Origin: Streptomyces sp. JHA26 | Lineage (GTDB): Bacteria; Actinomycetota; Actinomycetes; Streptomycetales; Streptomycetaceae | Length of the DNA: 64,000 bases | Direction: 5' to 3' | Assembly: GCF_002005565.1 (NCBI RefSeq) | Contig: NZ_BDJC01000029.1 | Coordinates: 1 to 64,000, forward strand | Part shown: positions 24,538 through 33,619 of the stretch, piece after piece | How the letters are laid out: each line of letters opens with the position of its first letter | How positions within the stretch are numbered: the first letter of the stretch is position 1 | Position numbers and translations under genes: made by a program | Notes under the pieces: model-generated | The model's input: only the letters and a program-made list of their open reading frames with translations | Told to the model about the DNA's origin: nothing | Databases searched by the model: none

Positions 24538-26388
24538 TCAGTCGTCTTCGCCGTCGCCGAAGTCGGGGCGGACGTCCCGGGCGGCCATGATCTCGTCGTT
24601 GGAGGTGCCGGCGGCGACCATCGGCCAGACCATCGCGTCCTCGTGGACGATGAAGTCGACGACGACGGGGCGGTCGTTGACGGAGTTGGCCTCCTCGATG
24701 ACCTTGTCGAGGTCGGCGGGGTCCTCGCAGCGGATGGCGTAGCAGCCCATGGCCTCCGACAGCTTCACGAAGTCGGGGACGCGGGTGCCGCGGGCGTCCG
24801 GGTTGACGTCCTCGGGACCGGAGTGCAGCACCGTGTTGGAGTACCGCTGGTTGTAGAACAGGGTCTGCCACTGGCGGACCATCCCGAGGGCGCCGTTGTT
24901 GATGACGGCGACCTTGATCGGGATGTTGTTCAGGGCGCAGGTGGTGAGCTCCTGATTGGTCATCTGGAAGCAGCCGTCGCCGTCGATCGCCCACACGGTC
25001 CGGTCGGGCATGCCGGCCTTGGCGCCCATGGCGGCCGGGACGGCGTAGCCCATGGTCCCGGCGCCGCCGGAGTTCAGCCAGGTGGCGGGCTGCTCGTACT
25101 GGACGAAGTGCGCGGCCCACATCTGGTGCTGGCCGACGCCGGCCGCGAAGATCGTGCCCTCGGGCGCGAGCTGCCCGATGCGCTCGATGACCGCCTGCGG
25201 GGAGAGCGAACCGTCCTCGGGCTGGTCGTAGCCCAGGGGGTAGGTCTCGCGCCAGCGGTTGAGGTCCTTCCACCAGGCGGTGTAGTCGCCCCGGTTGCCC
25301 TCGGCGTGCTCCTTCTGGACGGCCTGGACGAGGTCGGCGATGACCTCGCGGGCGTCACCGACGATCGGCACGTCGGCCTCGCGGTTCTTGCCGATCTCCG
25401 CCGGGTCGATGTCGGCGTGGACGATCTTGGCGTGCGGGGCGAAGCTGTCCAGCTTGCCGGTGACGCGGTCGTCGAAGCGGGCTCCGAGGGCGACGATCAG
25501 GTCGGCCTTCTGCAGCGCGGTGACGGCGGTGACCGCACCGTGCATGCCCGGCATCCCCACGTGCAGCGGGTGGCTGTCGGGGAACGCGCCGAGCGCCATC
25601 AGGGTGGTGGTGACGGGTGCTCCGGTCAGTTCGGCGAGGACCTTCAGCTCGGCGGTGGCGCGGGCCTTGAGGACGCCGCCGCCGACGTAGAGCACCGGGC
25701 GCTTCGCGGCGGTGATCAGCTTGGCGGCCTCGCGGATCTGCTTGGCGTGCGGCTTGGTGACCGGGCGGTAGCCGGGCAGGTCCGTGGCCGGCGGCCAGGA
25801 GAAGGTCGTCTGCGCCTGCAGCACGTCCTTCGGGATGTCGACGAGGACCGGGCCGGGGCGGCCGGTCGAGGCGATGTGGAACGCCTCCGCGATCGTCTTC
25901 GGGATGTCCTCGGCCTTGGTGACCAGGAAGCTGTGCTTGGTGATCGGCATCGTGATGCCGACGATGTCCGCCTCCTGGAAGGCGTCCGTGCCGATCGCCT
26001 TGGTGACGACCTGGCCGGTGATCGCGACCAGCGGCACCGAGTCCATGTTCGCGTCGGCGATGGGCGTCACCAGGTTGGTGGCGCCGGGGCCCGAGGTCGC
26101 CATGCAGACGCCGACCTTGCCGGTCGCCTGGGCGTAACCGGTGGCCGCGTGGCCCGCGCCCTGCTCGTGGCGGACGAGCACGTGGCGCACCCGGCCGGAG
26201 TCCATCATCGGGTCGTACGCGGGGAGGATCGTGCCCCCGGGAATGCCGAATACGGTGTCGACCCCGACCTCCTCAAGCGAGCGGATGAGGGACTTCGCGC
26301 CCGTGACGTGCTCGGGGGCGGACTGTCCTCCGGATCGGGGCCGCGGCTGCGGGTGATGGGCCCCGGTGGCCTGCTCGGTCATCGGCAT
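24538..26388 (-). CDS. ilvB: Acetolactate synthase catalytic (large) subunit
   Basis: A 616-residue TPP- and FAD-dependent acetohydroxyacid synthase that condenses two pyruvates, or pyruvate with 2-oxobutyrate. Domain order: TPP-binding N-domain (VFGIPGGTILPAYDPMM; the catalytic Glu in HEQGAGHAATGYAQATG), central FAD domain (RPVLYVGGGVLKA), and C-terminal PP domain with the GDG-NN cofactor motif IDGDGCFQMTNQELTT. Starts MPMTEQATGAHH at 26388, with GAGAAGAG just before; 26382 is an alternative. The 200-base leader carries a peptide rich in Ile, Leu and Val codons and a terminator. It heads the ilvBNC operon. Confidence 0.97.
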   Translation of the reverse strand: MPMTEQATGAHHPQPRPRSGGQSAPEHVTGAKSLIRSLEEVGVDTVFGIPGGTILPAYDPMMDSGRVRHVLVRHEQGAGHAATGYAQATGKVGVCMATSGPGATNLVTPIADANMDSVPLVAITGQVVTKAIGTDAFQEADIVGITMPITKHSFLVTKAEDIPKTIAEAFHIASTGRPGPVLVDIPKDVLQAQTTFSWPPATDLPGYRPVTKPHAKQIREAAKLITAAKRPVLYVGGGVLKARATAELKVLAELTGAPVTTTLMALGAFPDSHPLHVGMPGMHGAVTAVTALQKADLIVALGARFDDRVTGKLDSFAPHAKIVHADIDPAEIGKNREADVPIVGDAREVIADLVQAVQKEHAEGNRGDYTAWWKDLNRWRETYPLGYDQPEDGSLSPQAVIERIGQLAPEGTIFAAGVGQHQMWAAHFVQYEQPATWLNSGGAGTMGYAVPAAMGAKAGMPDRTVWAIDGDGCFQMTNQELTTCALNNIPIKVAVINNGALGMVRQWQTLFYNQRYSNTVLHSGPEDVNPDARGTRVPDFVKLSEAMGCYAIRCEDPADLDKVIEEANSVNDRPVVVDFIVHEDAMVWPMVAAGTSNDEIMAARDVRPDFGDGEDD

Positions 26389-26462
26389 TCTCTTCTCGAT
26401 GCTGAGGGTTTTTGCGAGGTTCGGGCGGTCTGCGGCTGTTGCTCGGCGGGTGCCTGTGCAAC

Positions 26463-26496
26463 AAAAAACCCCTCGTGCCATAAGGCAAGCGAGGGG
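26463..26496 (-). terminator. Attenuator terminator in the ilvB leader
   Basis: On the minus strand CCCCTCG pairs with CGAGGGG, with an inner TGCC/GGCA stem and TTAT loop, followed by TTTTTT. This strong intrinsic terminator lies 75 bases before the ilvB start and 53 bases after the leader peptide stop. Confidence 0.85.
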
Positions 26497-26549
26497 AGCG
26501 CGCCGGGTGGAGGTCGCTGGGGTCCGGGTCGGTCCGGACGTCACCAGCT

Positions 26550-26591
26550 TCAGCCGACGCGCTGTCCAAGTACGAGAATTCGGGTGCGCAT
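26550..26591 (-). CDS. ilvB leader peptide MRTRILVLGQRVG
   Basis: A 13-residue attenuation peptide with Ile-Leu-Val-Leu in a row plus another Val, encoded upstream of the ilvBNC terminator. It uses rare Streptomyces codons at the control site (ATT for Ile, CTT for one Leu, GTA for Val), which should make the ribosome sensitive to charged branched-chain tRNAs. It matches, as I recall it, the conserved leader peptide reported before ilvB in streptomycetes. GGAGGGAAGG lies 8-17 bases before the ATG. Its start is only 33 bases from the stop of the upstream GGDEF gene. Confidence 0.85.
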   Translation of the reverse strand: MRTRILVLGQRVG

Positions 26592-26624
26592 GGCACTGAC
26601 CTTCCCTCCGGCACGCACTCACTG

Positions 26625-29600
26625 TCAAGTGGGTGGGACGGGCGTCTCACCATGTGAGCGGAGGGCCGTGCCACCTCCCAGGACGGCCGGCAGGCCGGGA
26701 CCGACGCCGCCGGCGACCTGACCGGCGGAAGCGTTGCCGACGCCCGCGCCGACGGTGCCGGCGTACACCCCGGCGCCGCCGCCCGCGAACGCCGGTTCGG
26801 CCGGTCCGTGCGGCACCGGATAGTGGCCGATCCCGAGCGCCCTGCGCAGCCGGTGCTCGTCCAGCGGTCCGGAGAAGGCCATGCCCTGCCCGTGCGTGCA
26901 GCCCATCGCGCGCAGGGCGACGATCTGCTCGGGCAGGTCCACGCCGTCGGCCACGGACGTGAGGCCGAGGTCGGTCGCGATGCGCAGCAGCCCACTGGTG
27001 ATCTTGTGCAGCCGCGCGGACTCCACCACGCCCTCGACCAGGCTCCGGTCGAGCTTGAGGACGTCGACGGGGAGCCGCCTGAGGGCGGTGATCGCCGCGT
27101 GGCCGCTGCCGAAGCCGTCGAGCGTGATCCGGACGCCGACCCGCCGCAGGGCGTTCAGTCTGCGCTCCAGTTCGTCCAGGCCGACCCGGGGGTCGGTGTC
27201 GGACAGCTCGATCACCAGGGAGCCCGGCGGCAGCCCGTGCCGGGTCAGCAGGGCCTCCACGGTGCCCAGCGGCATGGAGCGGTCGAGCAGCCGCCGGGCG
27301 CCGATCCGCACGGCCACCGGCACCGACAGGCCGGCCGCCGCCCGCTCCGCGGCCTGCTCGACGGCCTCCTGGAGCACCCAGCGGTCCAACTCGGCGGTCC
27401 TGTCCCCGTCCTCGGCCACCCGCAGGAACTCGGCGGGGGTGAACAGCACGCCCTGGGACGAGCGCCAGCGCGCCTGGGCGCACACGGACGTGATCCGGCC
27501 GTCCGTCAGGGACACCACCGGCTGGTGGAGCAGCGCGAACTCGCCGTCGTGCAGCGCGGCCCGCAGCCGGCCTGCCAGCTCGGCCTTGCGCACGACGTCC
27601 TGCTGCATCTGCGGCCGGTACAGCTCGACGCGTCCCTTGCCGCCCGCCTTGGCGCGGTACATGGCGAGGTCGGCGTTGCGCAGCAGTTCGCCCGCGCCGA
27701 GCCCCGGTTCGGCGAACGCGACGCCGATGGAGGCGTTGACGCGGACGTCGTTGCCGTCGATGAGGTAGGGCTGCGAGAGGGTGGTCCTGAGGCGGTCGGC
27801 GAGCTCCAGGATGTGCCTCTCGCGGGCGGCCCGGTCACGGGTGCCGTCCCCGGTGATCAGGGCCGCGAACTCGTCGCCGCCCAGCCGGGAGGCGGTGTCC
27901 CCCTTGCGGACGGCCTCCTGGAGTCTGCGGGCGGCCTGGACGAGGAGTTCGTCCCCGGCCTGGTGCCCGATGGTGTCGTTGACCGCCTTGAAGCCGTCGA
28001 GGTCGATGAAGAGCACCGCCGTCCCGCGCAGGGCGGCGCCCCGGTCACTGGCGCGGCGGCCGGACAGGGCCTGCTGGACGCGCCGGGTGAACAGGGCGCG
28101 GTTGGGCAGGTCGGTGAGCGGGTCGTGCTCGGCGTTGTGCTGGAGCTGCGCCTGCAGGCGCACTCTCTCGGTCACGTCCCGGCTGTTGAAGATGAGGCCC
28201 CCGTGGTGCCGGTTGACGGTCGACTCGACGTTGAGCCAGCCGCCGTCCCCGGACCGGAAGCGGCACTCGATGCGCGTGGTGGGTTCCTCGACCGGGTCCG
28301 CGGCGAGGAAGCGGCGCACCTCGTGCACCACGCAGCCGAGGTCCTCCGGGTGGATGAGGCCCGCCAGTTCGCTGCCGACGAGTTCCTCCGCCGGGCGGCC
28401 GTAGACCCCGGCGGCGGCCGGGGAGACGTAGCGGAGGATGCCGTTGGGCGCGGCGATCATGATGACGTCGCTGGAGCCCTGCACCAGGGAGCGGAAGTGG
28501 TTCTCCTTCTGGGCCAGTTCCTGGGTGAGGGTGATGTTGTCCAGCAGCATGATGCCCTGGCGTACGACGAGCGCGAGCACCACAGTGCCGCAGGTCAGGA
28601 GCACCACGCGGTCGACGCTGCGGCCGTTGAGGACGTTGTAGAGGATGCCCAGGGTGCAGACCGCGGCGGCGAGGTAGGGCGTGAGCGCGGCCAGGGAGCC
28701 GGCGATCGGCCGGGCGGCCGGGTAGCGGCTCGGCTCGTCGCCCGGCGCGGACGCGGGCGGGGGGACCGGCGCCGGACGGCGGTCCGCGGTGCGCCGGCCC
28801 GGCACGTGCTCGTGGACCACGCGCGTGTGTCCGCCGGACCCGTCCTCGTCCTGCGGTCGCCCCCGCCACGACGCGGTCCAGGGGGCGTACGCGAGCAGCA
28901 GCGAACCCGCGAACCAGCCGGCGTCGAGCAACTGGCCGGAGCGGTAGCTGTTGTGCATCAGCGGCGAGGTGAACAGGGCGTCGCACATCACCGTCAGGGC
29001 GAGCGCGCCGATGGCGGTGTTGACCGTGGACCGCCCCATGGGCGAGCGCCTGAAGTGCAGCGCGAGCACCATGCTGATCAGGGCGATGTCGAGCAGCGGA
29101 TACGCCACCGAGAGCGCGGCGTGCGCCACGCTGGAGCCGCCCTCGGCCTTGGCCGCCTGGGCGAGGGCCAGGCTCCAGGCCAGGGTCAGCAGCGAACCGC
29201 CGATCAGCCAGGCGTCCAGGCCCAGACAGATCCAGCCCGCCTTGGTCACCGGGCGTTTGGCCAGCACCAGCAGTCCCACGATGGCGGGCGGCGCGAAGCA
29301 CAGGAAGAACAGGTCGGCATAGCTGGGGCTGGGCACCGACTGCCGCAGGACGACCTCGTACCACCCCCAGACCAGGTTGCCCAGGGCCGCCATCGCCGAG
29401 GAGAGGGCGAACAGGAGCCAGGCGGGCCGGTAGCGGACCCGGTGGCCGCGGGCGTAGAGGAAGCAGGAGACGGCGGCGGCGCCGGCGGCGGCGCTCAGCC
29501 CGAAGTCGCCCATGATCGTGGCGAGGTACTCGGAACCCCAGCCGAGCGCGGAACCGATGGCGTACCCCGCGCAGACCACGGCCAGGGCGAGTTGGCGGAC

Positions 29601-29708
29601 GAGGGCCGGCCTGCCGGTGGCCGACGCCGGCGCGGGCGGCAGCGGTCCGGAGGCGGGCGGCGTCCGCGGCGCTCCGTCCAGGGTGGACACGGGCGTGGGC
29701 GGACTCAC
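26625..29708 (-). CDS. cdgF: Membrane PAS-GGDEF-degenerate EAL protein (CdgF-like)
   Basis: A protein of about 1,027 residues in c-di-GMP signalling. There are about nine hydrophobic segments in the first 390 residues, a PAS domain near 400-510 (FRSLVQGSSDVIMIAAPNG), a GGDEF domain with intact RLGGDEFAAL near 611, and an EAL domain from about 710. The EAL half has lost key residues: the EAL motif itself reads CAQARW and DDFG is DGFG, so phosphodiesterase activity is doubtful. Cyclase activity should remain. GTG 29708 is preferred because GGGAGG sits just upstream; ATG 29900 is in frame but has no ribosome site and poor codon use. Position beside ilvB suggests the CdgF orthologue; that name is from memory. 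Confidence 0.82.
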   Translation of the reverse strand: MSPPTPVSTLDGAPRTPPASGPLPPAPASATGRPALVRQLALAVVCAGYAIGSALGWGSEYLATIMGDFGLSAAAGAAAVSCFLYARGHRVRYRPAWLLFALSSAMAALGNLVWGWYEVVLRQSVPSPSYADLFFLCFAPPAIVGLLVLAKRPVTKAGWICLGLDAWLIGGSLLTLAWSLALAQAAKAEGGSSVAHAALSVAYPLLDIALISMVLALHFRRSPMGRSTVNTAIGALALTVMCDALFTSPLMHNSYRSGQLLDAGWFAGSLLLAYAPWTASWRGRPQDEDGSGGHTRVVHEHVPGRRTADRRPAPVPPPASAPGDEPSRYPAARPIAGSLAALTPYLAAAVCTLGILYNVLNGRSVDRVVLLTCGTVVLALVVRQGIMLLDNITLTQELAQKENHFRSLVQGSSDVIMIAAPNGILRYVSPAAAGVYGRPAEELVGSELAGLIHPEDLGCVVHEVRRFLAADPVEEPTTRIECRFRSGDGGWLNVESTVNRHHGGLIFNSRDVTERVRLQAQLQHNAEHDPLTDLPNRALFTRRVQQALSGRRASDRGAALRGTAVLFIDLDGFKAVNDTIGHQAGDELLVQAARRLQEAVRKGDTASRLGGDEFAALITGDGTRDRAARERHILELADRLRTTLSQPYLIDGNDVRVNASIGVAFAEPGLGAGELLRNADLAMYRAKAGGKGRVELYRPQMQQDVVRKAELAGRLRAALHDGEFALLHQPVVSLTDGRITSVCAQARWRSSQGVLFTPAEFLRVAEDGDRTAELDRWVLQEAVEQAAERAAAGLSVPVAVRIGARRLLDRSMPLGTVEALLTRHGLPPGSLVIELSDTDPRVGLDELERRLNALRRVGVRITLDGFGSGHAAITALRRLPVDVLKLDRSLVEGVVESARLHKITSGLLRIATDLGLTSVADGVDLPEQIVALRAMGCTHGQGMAFSGPLDEHRLRRALGIGHYPVPHGPAEPAFAGGGAGVYAGTVGAGVGNASAGQVAGGVGPGLPAVLGGGTALRSHGETPVPPT

Positions 29709-30097
29709 CGGGGCCTCCCGGTCCGCGCCCCCGCCGTGCCCCACGGGCCCGCGTGCGCCGAGGGCGTCTGGTGCGCCTGCCTCCTGCGGCCGCTCCGGCG
29801 GCGCTGGTGATGATCGTGGTGGCCGTGCCGGCCCCATCCGTGTGTGGCCGTGCGCCAGGGTCGCCGGCGGCGGCTCCGCCGCGTCGGGTCGTTCGTCCAT
29901 AGGCCGTGCATCGCCCGTCGCCCCCCTCACAGTCTGACTCGTCCGTCCCCGGCGCCGACCGGTGCGCGGCGCGTCCCCTGTCGGACGATACACCAGTCTC
30001 GTCACTCTGGGACATAGCTTCTCTACTCTCCGTGACGACCAGGGAATATGCGGGCACCCACCGCGCCCGGAGGGTTGCGGAGGGTACCCGAAACGGA
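29709..30097. other. Upstream region of the GGDEF gene with a second open frame
   Basis: On the minus strand an ATG at 30015 (MSQSDETGVSSDRGRAAH), with GGAGAG upstream, opens a frame with good G/C third positions until about 29785. It is not the frame of the GGDEF protein. Either this is the true N-terminus and a frameshift separates the two parts, or it is a decoy and translation begins at GTG 29708. The remaining bases up to 30097 hold no other gene. Confidence 0.4.
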
Positions 30098-31039
30098 TTA
30101 CCCGCCCGTCGTCAGGATCACGTTGCGCAGCGGCTCCCGGTTCACGAACCGGGTCAGCTGGTCCACCAGCAGCCGCTCGGCGCGCGGCAGGAAGGCGGAC
30201 GTCGGTCCGCCGGCGTGCGGGCTGACGAGCACTCCCGGAGCCTGCCACAGGGGGTGACCCGGCGGCAGCGGTTCGGGGTCGGTGACGTCGAGGGCGGCGG
30301 TGAGGCGTCCGCTCTCCAGTTCGGCGAGCAGGGCCTTGGTGTCGACGACGGGACCGCGTGCCACGTTGACGAGCAGGGCCCCGTCCTTCATCCGGGCCAG
30401 GAAGTCCGCGTTCACGAGACCGCGGGTCGCCTCCGTGAGCGGGGTGGAGAGGATGACGACGTCCGCCTCCGGGAGGAGGGCGGGCAGTTCGGTGAGCGGG
30501 TGCACCGGACCGCGCGCCGTGGTGCGGGCGGAGCGCGCGACGCGCACCACCCGCGCGACCTCGAACGGCACGAGCCGGTCCTCGATCGCGGCGCCGATCG
30601 ATCCGTACCCGACGATGAGCACGTTCCGGTCGGCGAGCGCCGGCCGGAAGCCACCGAGCCACTCGCCGCGGTCCTGCGCGCGCACGAAGTCGGGGACACC
30701 GCGCAGCGACGCCAGAACCAGGGTCAGGGTCAGCTCGGCGGTGCTGGCCTCGTGCACTCCGCGCGCGTTGCACAGCCGTACGCCCGCGGGCAGGTCGCCG
30801 AGTCCCGGCTCCACGTGGTCGATGCCGGCGGAGAGCGTCTGGACGACCTGGACGGACCGCATCCGCGGCAGCGGGCGTATCTCGATCCCGCCGGGCTTCA
30901 TGTAGGGGACGACGTAGAACGCGCAGTCGGCCGGGTCCGCGGGGAAGTCCTCCTCGCCGTTCCAGTAACGGTAGGCGGGGCCCTCGGGGAGTCCCTCGAT
31001 CTCGCCCGGCGGGATGGGCAGCCACACGTCAGCAGTCAT
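30098..31039 (-). CDS. D-isomer-specific 2-hydroxyacid dehydrogenase
   Basis: A 313-residue NAD(P)-dependent dehydrogenase. The Rossmann site is VLIVGYGSIGAAIEDRL (about residue 140), the catalytic Arg is in LLVNVARGPVVDTKAL, the Glu in DVTDPEPLPPGHPLW and the His in VSPHAGGPT. The family reduces or oxidises 2-keto/2-hydroxy acids (glyoxylate/hydroxypyruvate reductase types); the substrate cannot be predicted. No ribosome site precedes ATG 31039, but TAGCCT lies eight bases upstream, so the mRNA may be leaderless. Divergent from the aldo/keto reductase with 75 bases between. Confidence 0.88.
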   Translation of the reverse strand: MTADVWLPIPPGEIEGLPEGPAYRYWNGEEDFPADPADCAFYVVPYMKPGGIEIRPLPRMRSVQVVQTLSAGIDHVEPGLGDLPAGVRLCNARGVHEASTAELTLTLVLASLRGVPDFVRAQDRGEWLGGFRPALADRNVLIVGYGSIGAAIEDRLVPFEVARVVRVARSARTTARGPVHPLTELPALLPEADVVILSTPLTEATRGLVNADFLARMKDGALLVNVARGPVVDTKALLAELESGRLTAALDVTDPEPLPPGHPLWQAPGVLVSPHAGGPTSAFLPRAERLLVDQLTRFVNREPLRNVILTTGG

Positions 31040-31114
31040 GTCAGGAGGCTATGTCAGGGCCGTGGGACGGCAGAGGTTAGGTTGGGTGGCCTGACGAGGG
31101 AGGGTCACGACCAG

Positions 31115-32113
31115 GTGGAGCGCAGGACGATCGGCGCGACGGCACTCGCGGTGGGGGCCGTCGGACTGGGGTGCATGCCGATGAACTGGGCGTACAGCGC
31201 GTCGCGGCAGCGCGGCGACGAGTCGGTCAGGGCGGTGCACCGGGCCCTCGATCTGGGCGTCTCCCTGCTGGACACGGCGGACATGTACGGGCCGTTCACC
31301 AACGAGCTGCTGCTGGGACGGGTGTTGAAGGAGCGGCGCTCGGACGCCTTCGTGTCGACGAAGGTCGGACTGCTCGTCGGTGACCAGCACATCGTGGCCA
31401 ACGGCCGTCCCGGCTACGTGCGGCGCGCCTGCGACGCCTCCCTGCGCCGGCTGCAGACGGACGTCATCGACCTCTACCAGCTGCACCGCGCCGATCCGGA
31501 GGTGCCCGTCGAGGAGACCTGGGGCGCGATGGCGGAGCTGGTGCGGGCCGGGAAGGTGCGGGCGCTCGGGCTCTGCGCGGTCGGTGCCCGGTCGGCCCGG
31601 CGGCCGGGGGCGCGGCTGCACGACGCGACGGTGCGCCAGCTGGAGCGGGTGCAGCAGGTCTTCCCGGTGAGCGCCGTGCAGGCCGAGCTGTCGGTATGGT
31701 CGCCGGAGGCGCTGCGGACCCTGCTGCCGTGGTGCGAGAGCAGGGGTGTCGGCTTCCTCGCCGCGATGCCGCTCGGCAACGGCTTCCTGACCGGCACGCT
31801 GACCCCCGGGCAGGGCTTCGAACCGGAGGACCTGCGCGCCCGGCACCCCCGCTTCACCGCCGAGATGATGGCCGCCAACCAGCCGATCGTGGCCGGCCTG
31901 CGCCGGATCGCGGCCCGGCACGGCGACGACGTCACGCCGGCGCAGGTGGCGCTGGCCTGGGTGCTGGCGCAGGGGCGGCACGTGGTGCCGGTGCCGGGCA
32001 CCAAGCAGGAGCGCTGGGTGACGCAGAACGCGGGGGCGGCCGCACTGCGGCTGACCGGACCGGACCTGGCGGAGATCCGGGACCTGCCGGCGGCGCAGGG
32101 CTCGTGGGACTGA
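31115..32113 (+). CDS. Aldo/keto reductase
   Basis: A 332-residue NADPH-dependent (beta/alpha)8 oxidoreductase. The catalytic tetrad is visible: Asp and Tyr in LLDTADMYGP, Lys in FVSTKVGLL and His in DLYQLHRADPEVP; NADP contacts include HVVPVPGTKQERWVTQNAGA. It resembles the YghZ/AKR13-type enzymes that reduce aldehydes. Start is GTG 31115 behind GAGGGAGGG. A TAGGTT box at 31078-31083 is a candidate -10 element in the short divergent promoter region shared with the hydroxyacid dehydrogenase. Physiological substrate unknown. Confidence 0.9.
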   Translation: MERRTIGATALAVGAVGLGCMPMNWAYSASRQRGDESVRAVHRALDLGVSLLDTADMYGPFTNELLLGRVLKERRSDAFVSTKVGLLVGDQHIVANGRPGYVRRACDASLRRLQTDVIDLYQLHRADPEVPVEETWGAMAELVRAGKVRALGLCAVGARSARRPGARLHDATVRQLERVQQVFPVSAVQAELSVWSPEALRTLLPWCESRGVGFLAAMPLGNGFLTGTLTPGQGFEPEDLRARHPRFTAEMMAANQPIVAGLRRIAARHGDDVTPAQVALAWVLAQGRHVVPVPGTKQERWVTQNAGAAALRLTGPDLAEIRDLPAAQGSWD

Positions 32114-32207
32114 GGCGGGTCCGGGTCCGGGATCCGGCGACCGGGCGCCTGGAGGGGCCCGACGGTGTATGACAGGAAGAACCCGCCGCTTCGAAGGGAC
32201 CCCGATC

Positions 32208-33365
32208 GTGCGACGTCGACCCGTGACGGCCGTGCTGGCCGCCGCCCTCCTGCTGTCGGCCGGCTGCTCCTCCGACGACGGTGAACCGTCGGCCGCGGGC
32301 GGGAGGGCCTCCCCGAGTCGTACGACGGCGGGGCCGTCCTCCGGCCCGGCCGCCGAGGAGACACCACCCGCGAAGGGTTCCGTGAAGGTGGTCCGCACCG
32401 TCGCCACGGGGTTGCGGAGCCCGTGGGGTCTGGCCCCGCTGCCGGACGGCGGCCTGCTGGTCTCCTCGCGCGACGGGGCCACGATCACCCGGGTCGACGA
32501 GAGGACCGGCCGGACGACGGAGCTCGGCGAGGTGCCCGGGGTGTCCCCGGCCGGGGAGGGCGGCCTCCTGGGCATCGCCCTCTCCCCCGACTACGCGTCG
32601 GACCACATGGTCTACGCGTACTTCACCTCGGCCTCGGACAACCGCATCGTGCGCATGCTCTACGACGCCGAGAAGCCGCCGGGAGAGCAGCTGGGCGCCC
32701 CGGACACGGTGTTCAAGGGCATCCCCAAGGGCGTCATCCACAACGGCGGCCGGATCGCCTTCGGGCCGGACGGGATGCTGTACGCGGGCACGGGCGAGAG
32801 CGGCGAGCGGGGCCTGTCGCAGGACAAGGAGTCCCTCGGCGGCAAGATCCTGCGCATGACGCCGGAGGGGGAGCCGGCGCCCGGCAACCCGTTCCCCGAC
32901 TCACCGGTGTACTCGTACGGCCACCGCAACGTGCAGGGCCTGGCCTGGGACGGCAGGCAGCGGCTGTTCGCCTCGGAGTTCGGGCAGGACACCTGGGACG
33001 AGCTGAACGCGATCGAGCCCGGGGGCAACTACGGCTGGCCGGAGGCGGAGGGCAGGTCCGGCGGCTCCGCCTTCCTGGACCCGGTCGCCCAGTGGAGCAC
33101 CGACGAGGCCTCCCCCAGCGGCGTCGCCTTCGCCGAGGGCAGTGTCTGGATGGCGGGGCTGCGCGGCGAGCGGCTGTGGCGCGTCCCGCTGCGGGGCACC
33201 CGGGCGGCGGCCGGTCCGCAGGCGTTCCTCACGGGCGAGTACGGCCGCCTGCGCACGGTGGTCGCGGCGGGCGGTGACAGGCTGTGGCTCGTCACGAGCG
33301 ACACGGACGGCCGGGGCGACGTGAAGGACGCGGACGACCGGATCCTGGAGCTGAAGGTGACGTAG
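32208..33365 (+). CDS. Lipoprotein PQQ-type sugar (glucose/sorbosone) dehydrogenase
   Basis: A 385-residue extracytoplasmic six-bladed beta-propeller of the soluble glucose dehydrogenase (GDH-B/YliI) family. The N-terminus is a lipoprotein signal, VLAAALLLSAGC, with lipobox Cys20, then a Ser/Pro/Gly-rich linker. The propeller begins TVATGLRSPWGLAPLPDGGLLV and contains GIALSPDY, VIHNGGRIAFGPDGMLYAGTG, SYGHRNVQGLAWD and IEPGGNYGWP, typical of the family. Oxidises aldoses if PQQ is available; many actinobacterial members have unproven activity. GTG 32208 is chosen because GAAGGGA precedes it and the signal peptide starts there. Converges on a small gene 10 bases away. Confidence 0.88.
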   Translation: MRRRPVTAVLAAALLLSAGCSSDDGEPSAAGGRASPSRTTAGPSSGPAAEETPPAKGSVKVVRTVATGLRSPWGLAPLPDGGLLVSSRDGATITRVDERTGRTTELGEVPGVSPAGEGGLLGIALSPDYASDHMVYAYFTSASDNRIVRMLYDAEKPPGEQLGAPDTVFKGIPKGVIHNGGRIAFGPDGMLYAGTGESGERGLSQDKESLGGKILRMTPEGEPAPGNPFPDSPVYSYGHRNVQGLAWDGRQRLFASEFGQDTWDELNAIEPGGNYGWPEAEGRSGGSAFLDPVAQWSTDEASPSGVAFAEGSVWMAGLRGERLWRVPLRGTRAAAGPQAFLTGEYGRLRTVVAAGGDRLWLVTSDTDGRGDVKDADDRILELKVT

Positions 33366-33375
33366 GCGGCGCCGC

Positions 33376-33582
33376 TCACGCCTCCTCGGGATCCGCATCC
33401 TCGTCGTCCTCCGGCTTGCCGGAGACCGGCCGGTGGACGACGACCTTGCCCGACGAGAGGTCTATCGGGCCGTCGGCCGGGTCGCCGTCGCCGACGTCCT
33501 CACGGGTCAGTTCGAGCCGGTTCCGCTCGTCCCGGGTGTGCTTGCGACCCGGGGCGAACAGGTCCTCGAAAGCGTCGAACAC
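33376..33582 (-). CDS. DUF6191-like small conserved protein (68 aa)
   Basis: A 68-residue acidic protein starting VFDAFEDLFAPGRKHTRDER and ending in an Asp/Glu-rich tail. The FEDLFAPGRKHT...ERNRLELTR pattern matches the small actinobacterial DUF6191 proteins. GTG 33582 follows GGGAGGACGC. No transmembrane segment or catalytic motif. It sits 37 bases after the large LuxR regulator gene on the same strand and may be cotranscribed. Function unknown. Confidence 0.75.
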   Translation of the reverse strand: MFDAFEDLFAPGRKHTRDERNRLELTREDVGDGDPADGPIDLSSGKVVVHRPVSGKPEDDEDADPEEA

Positions 33583-33619
33583 GCGTCCTCCCTCGATCGG
33601 CGTGCCTCCAGCGTAGGCC

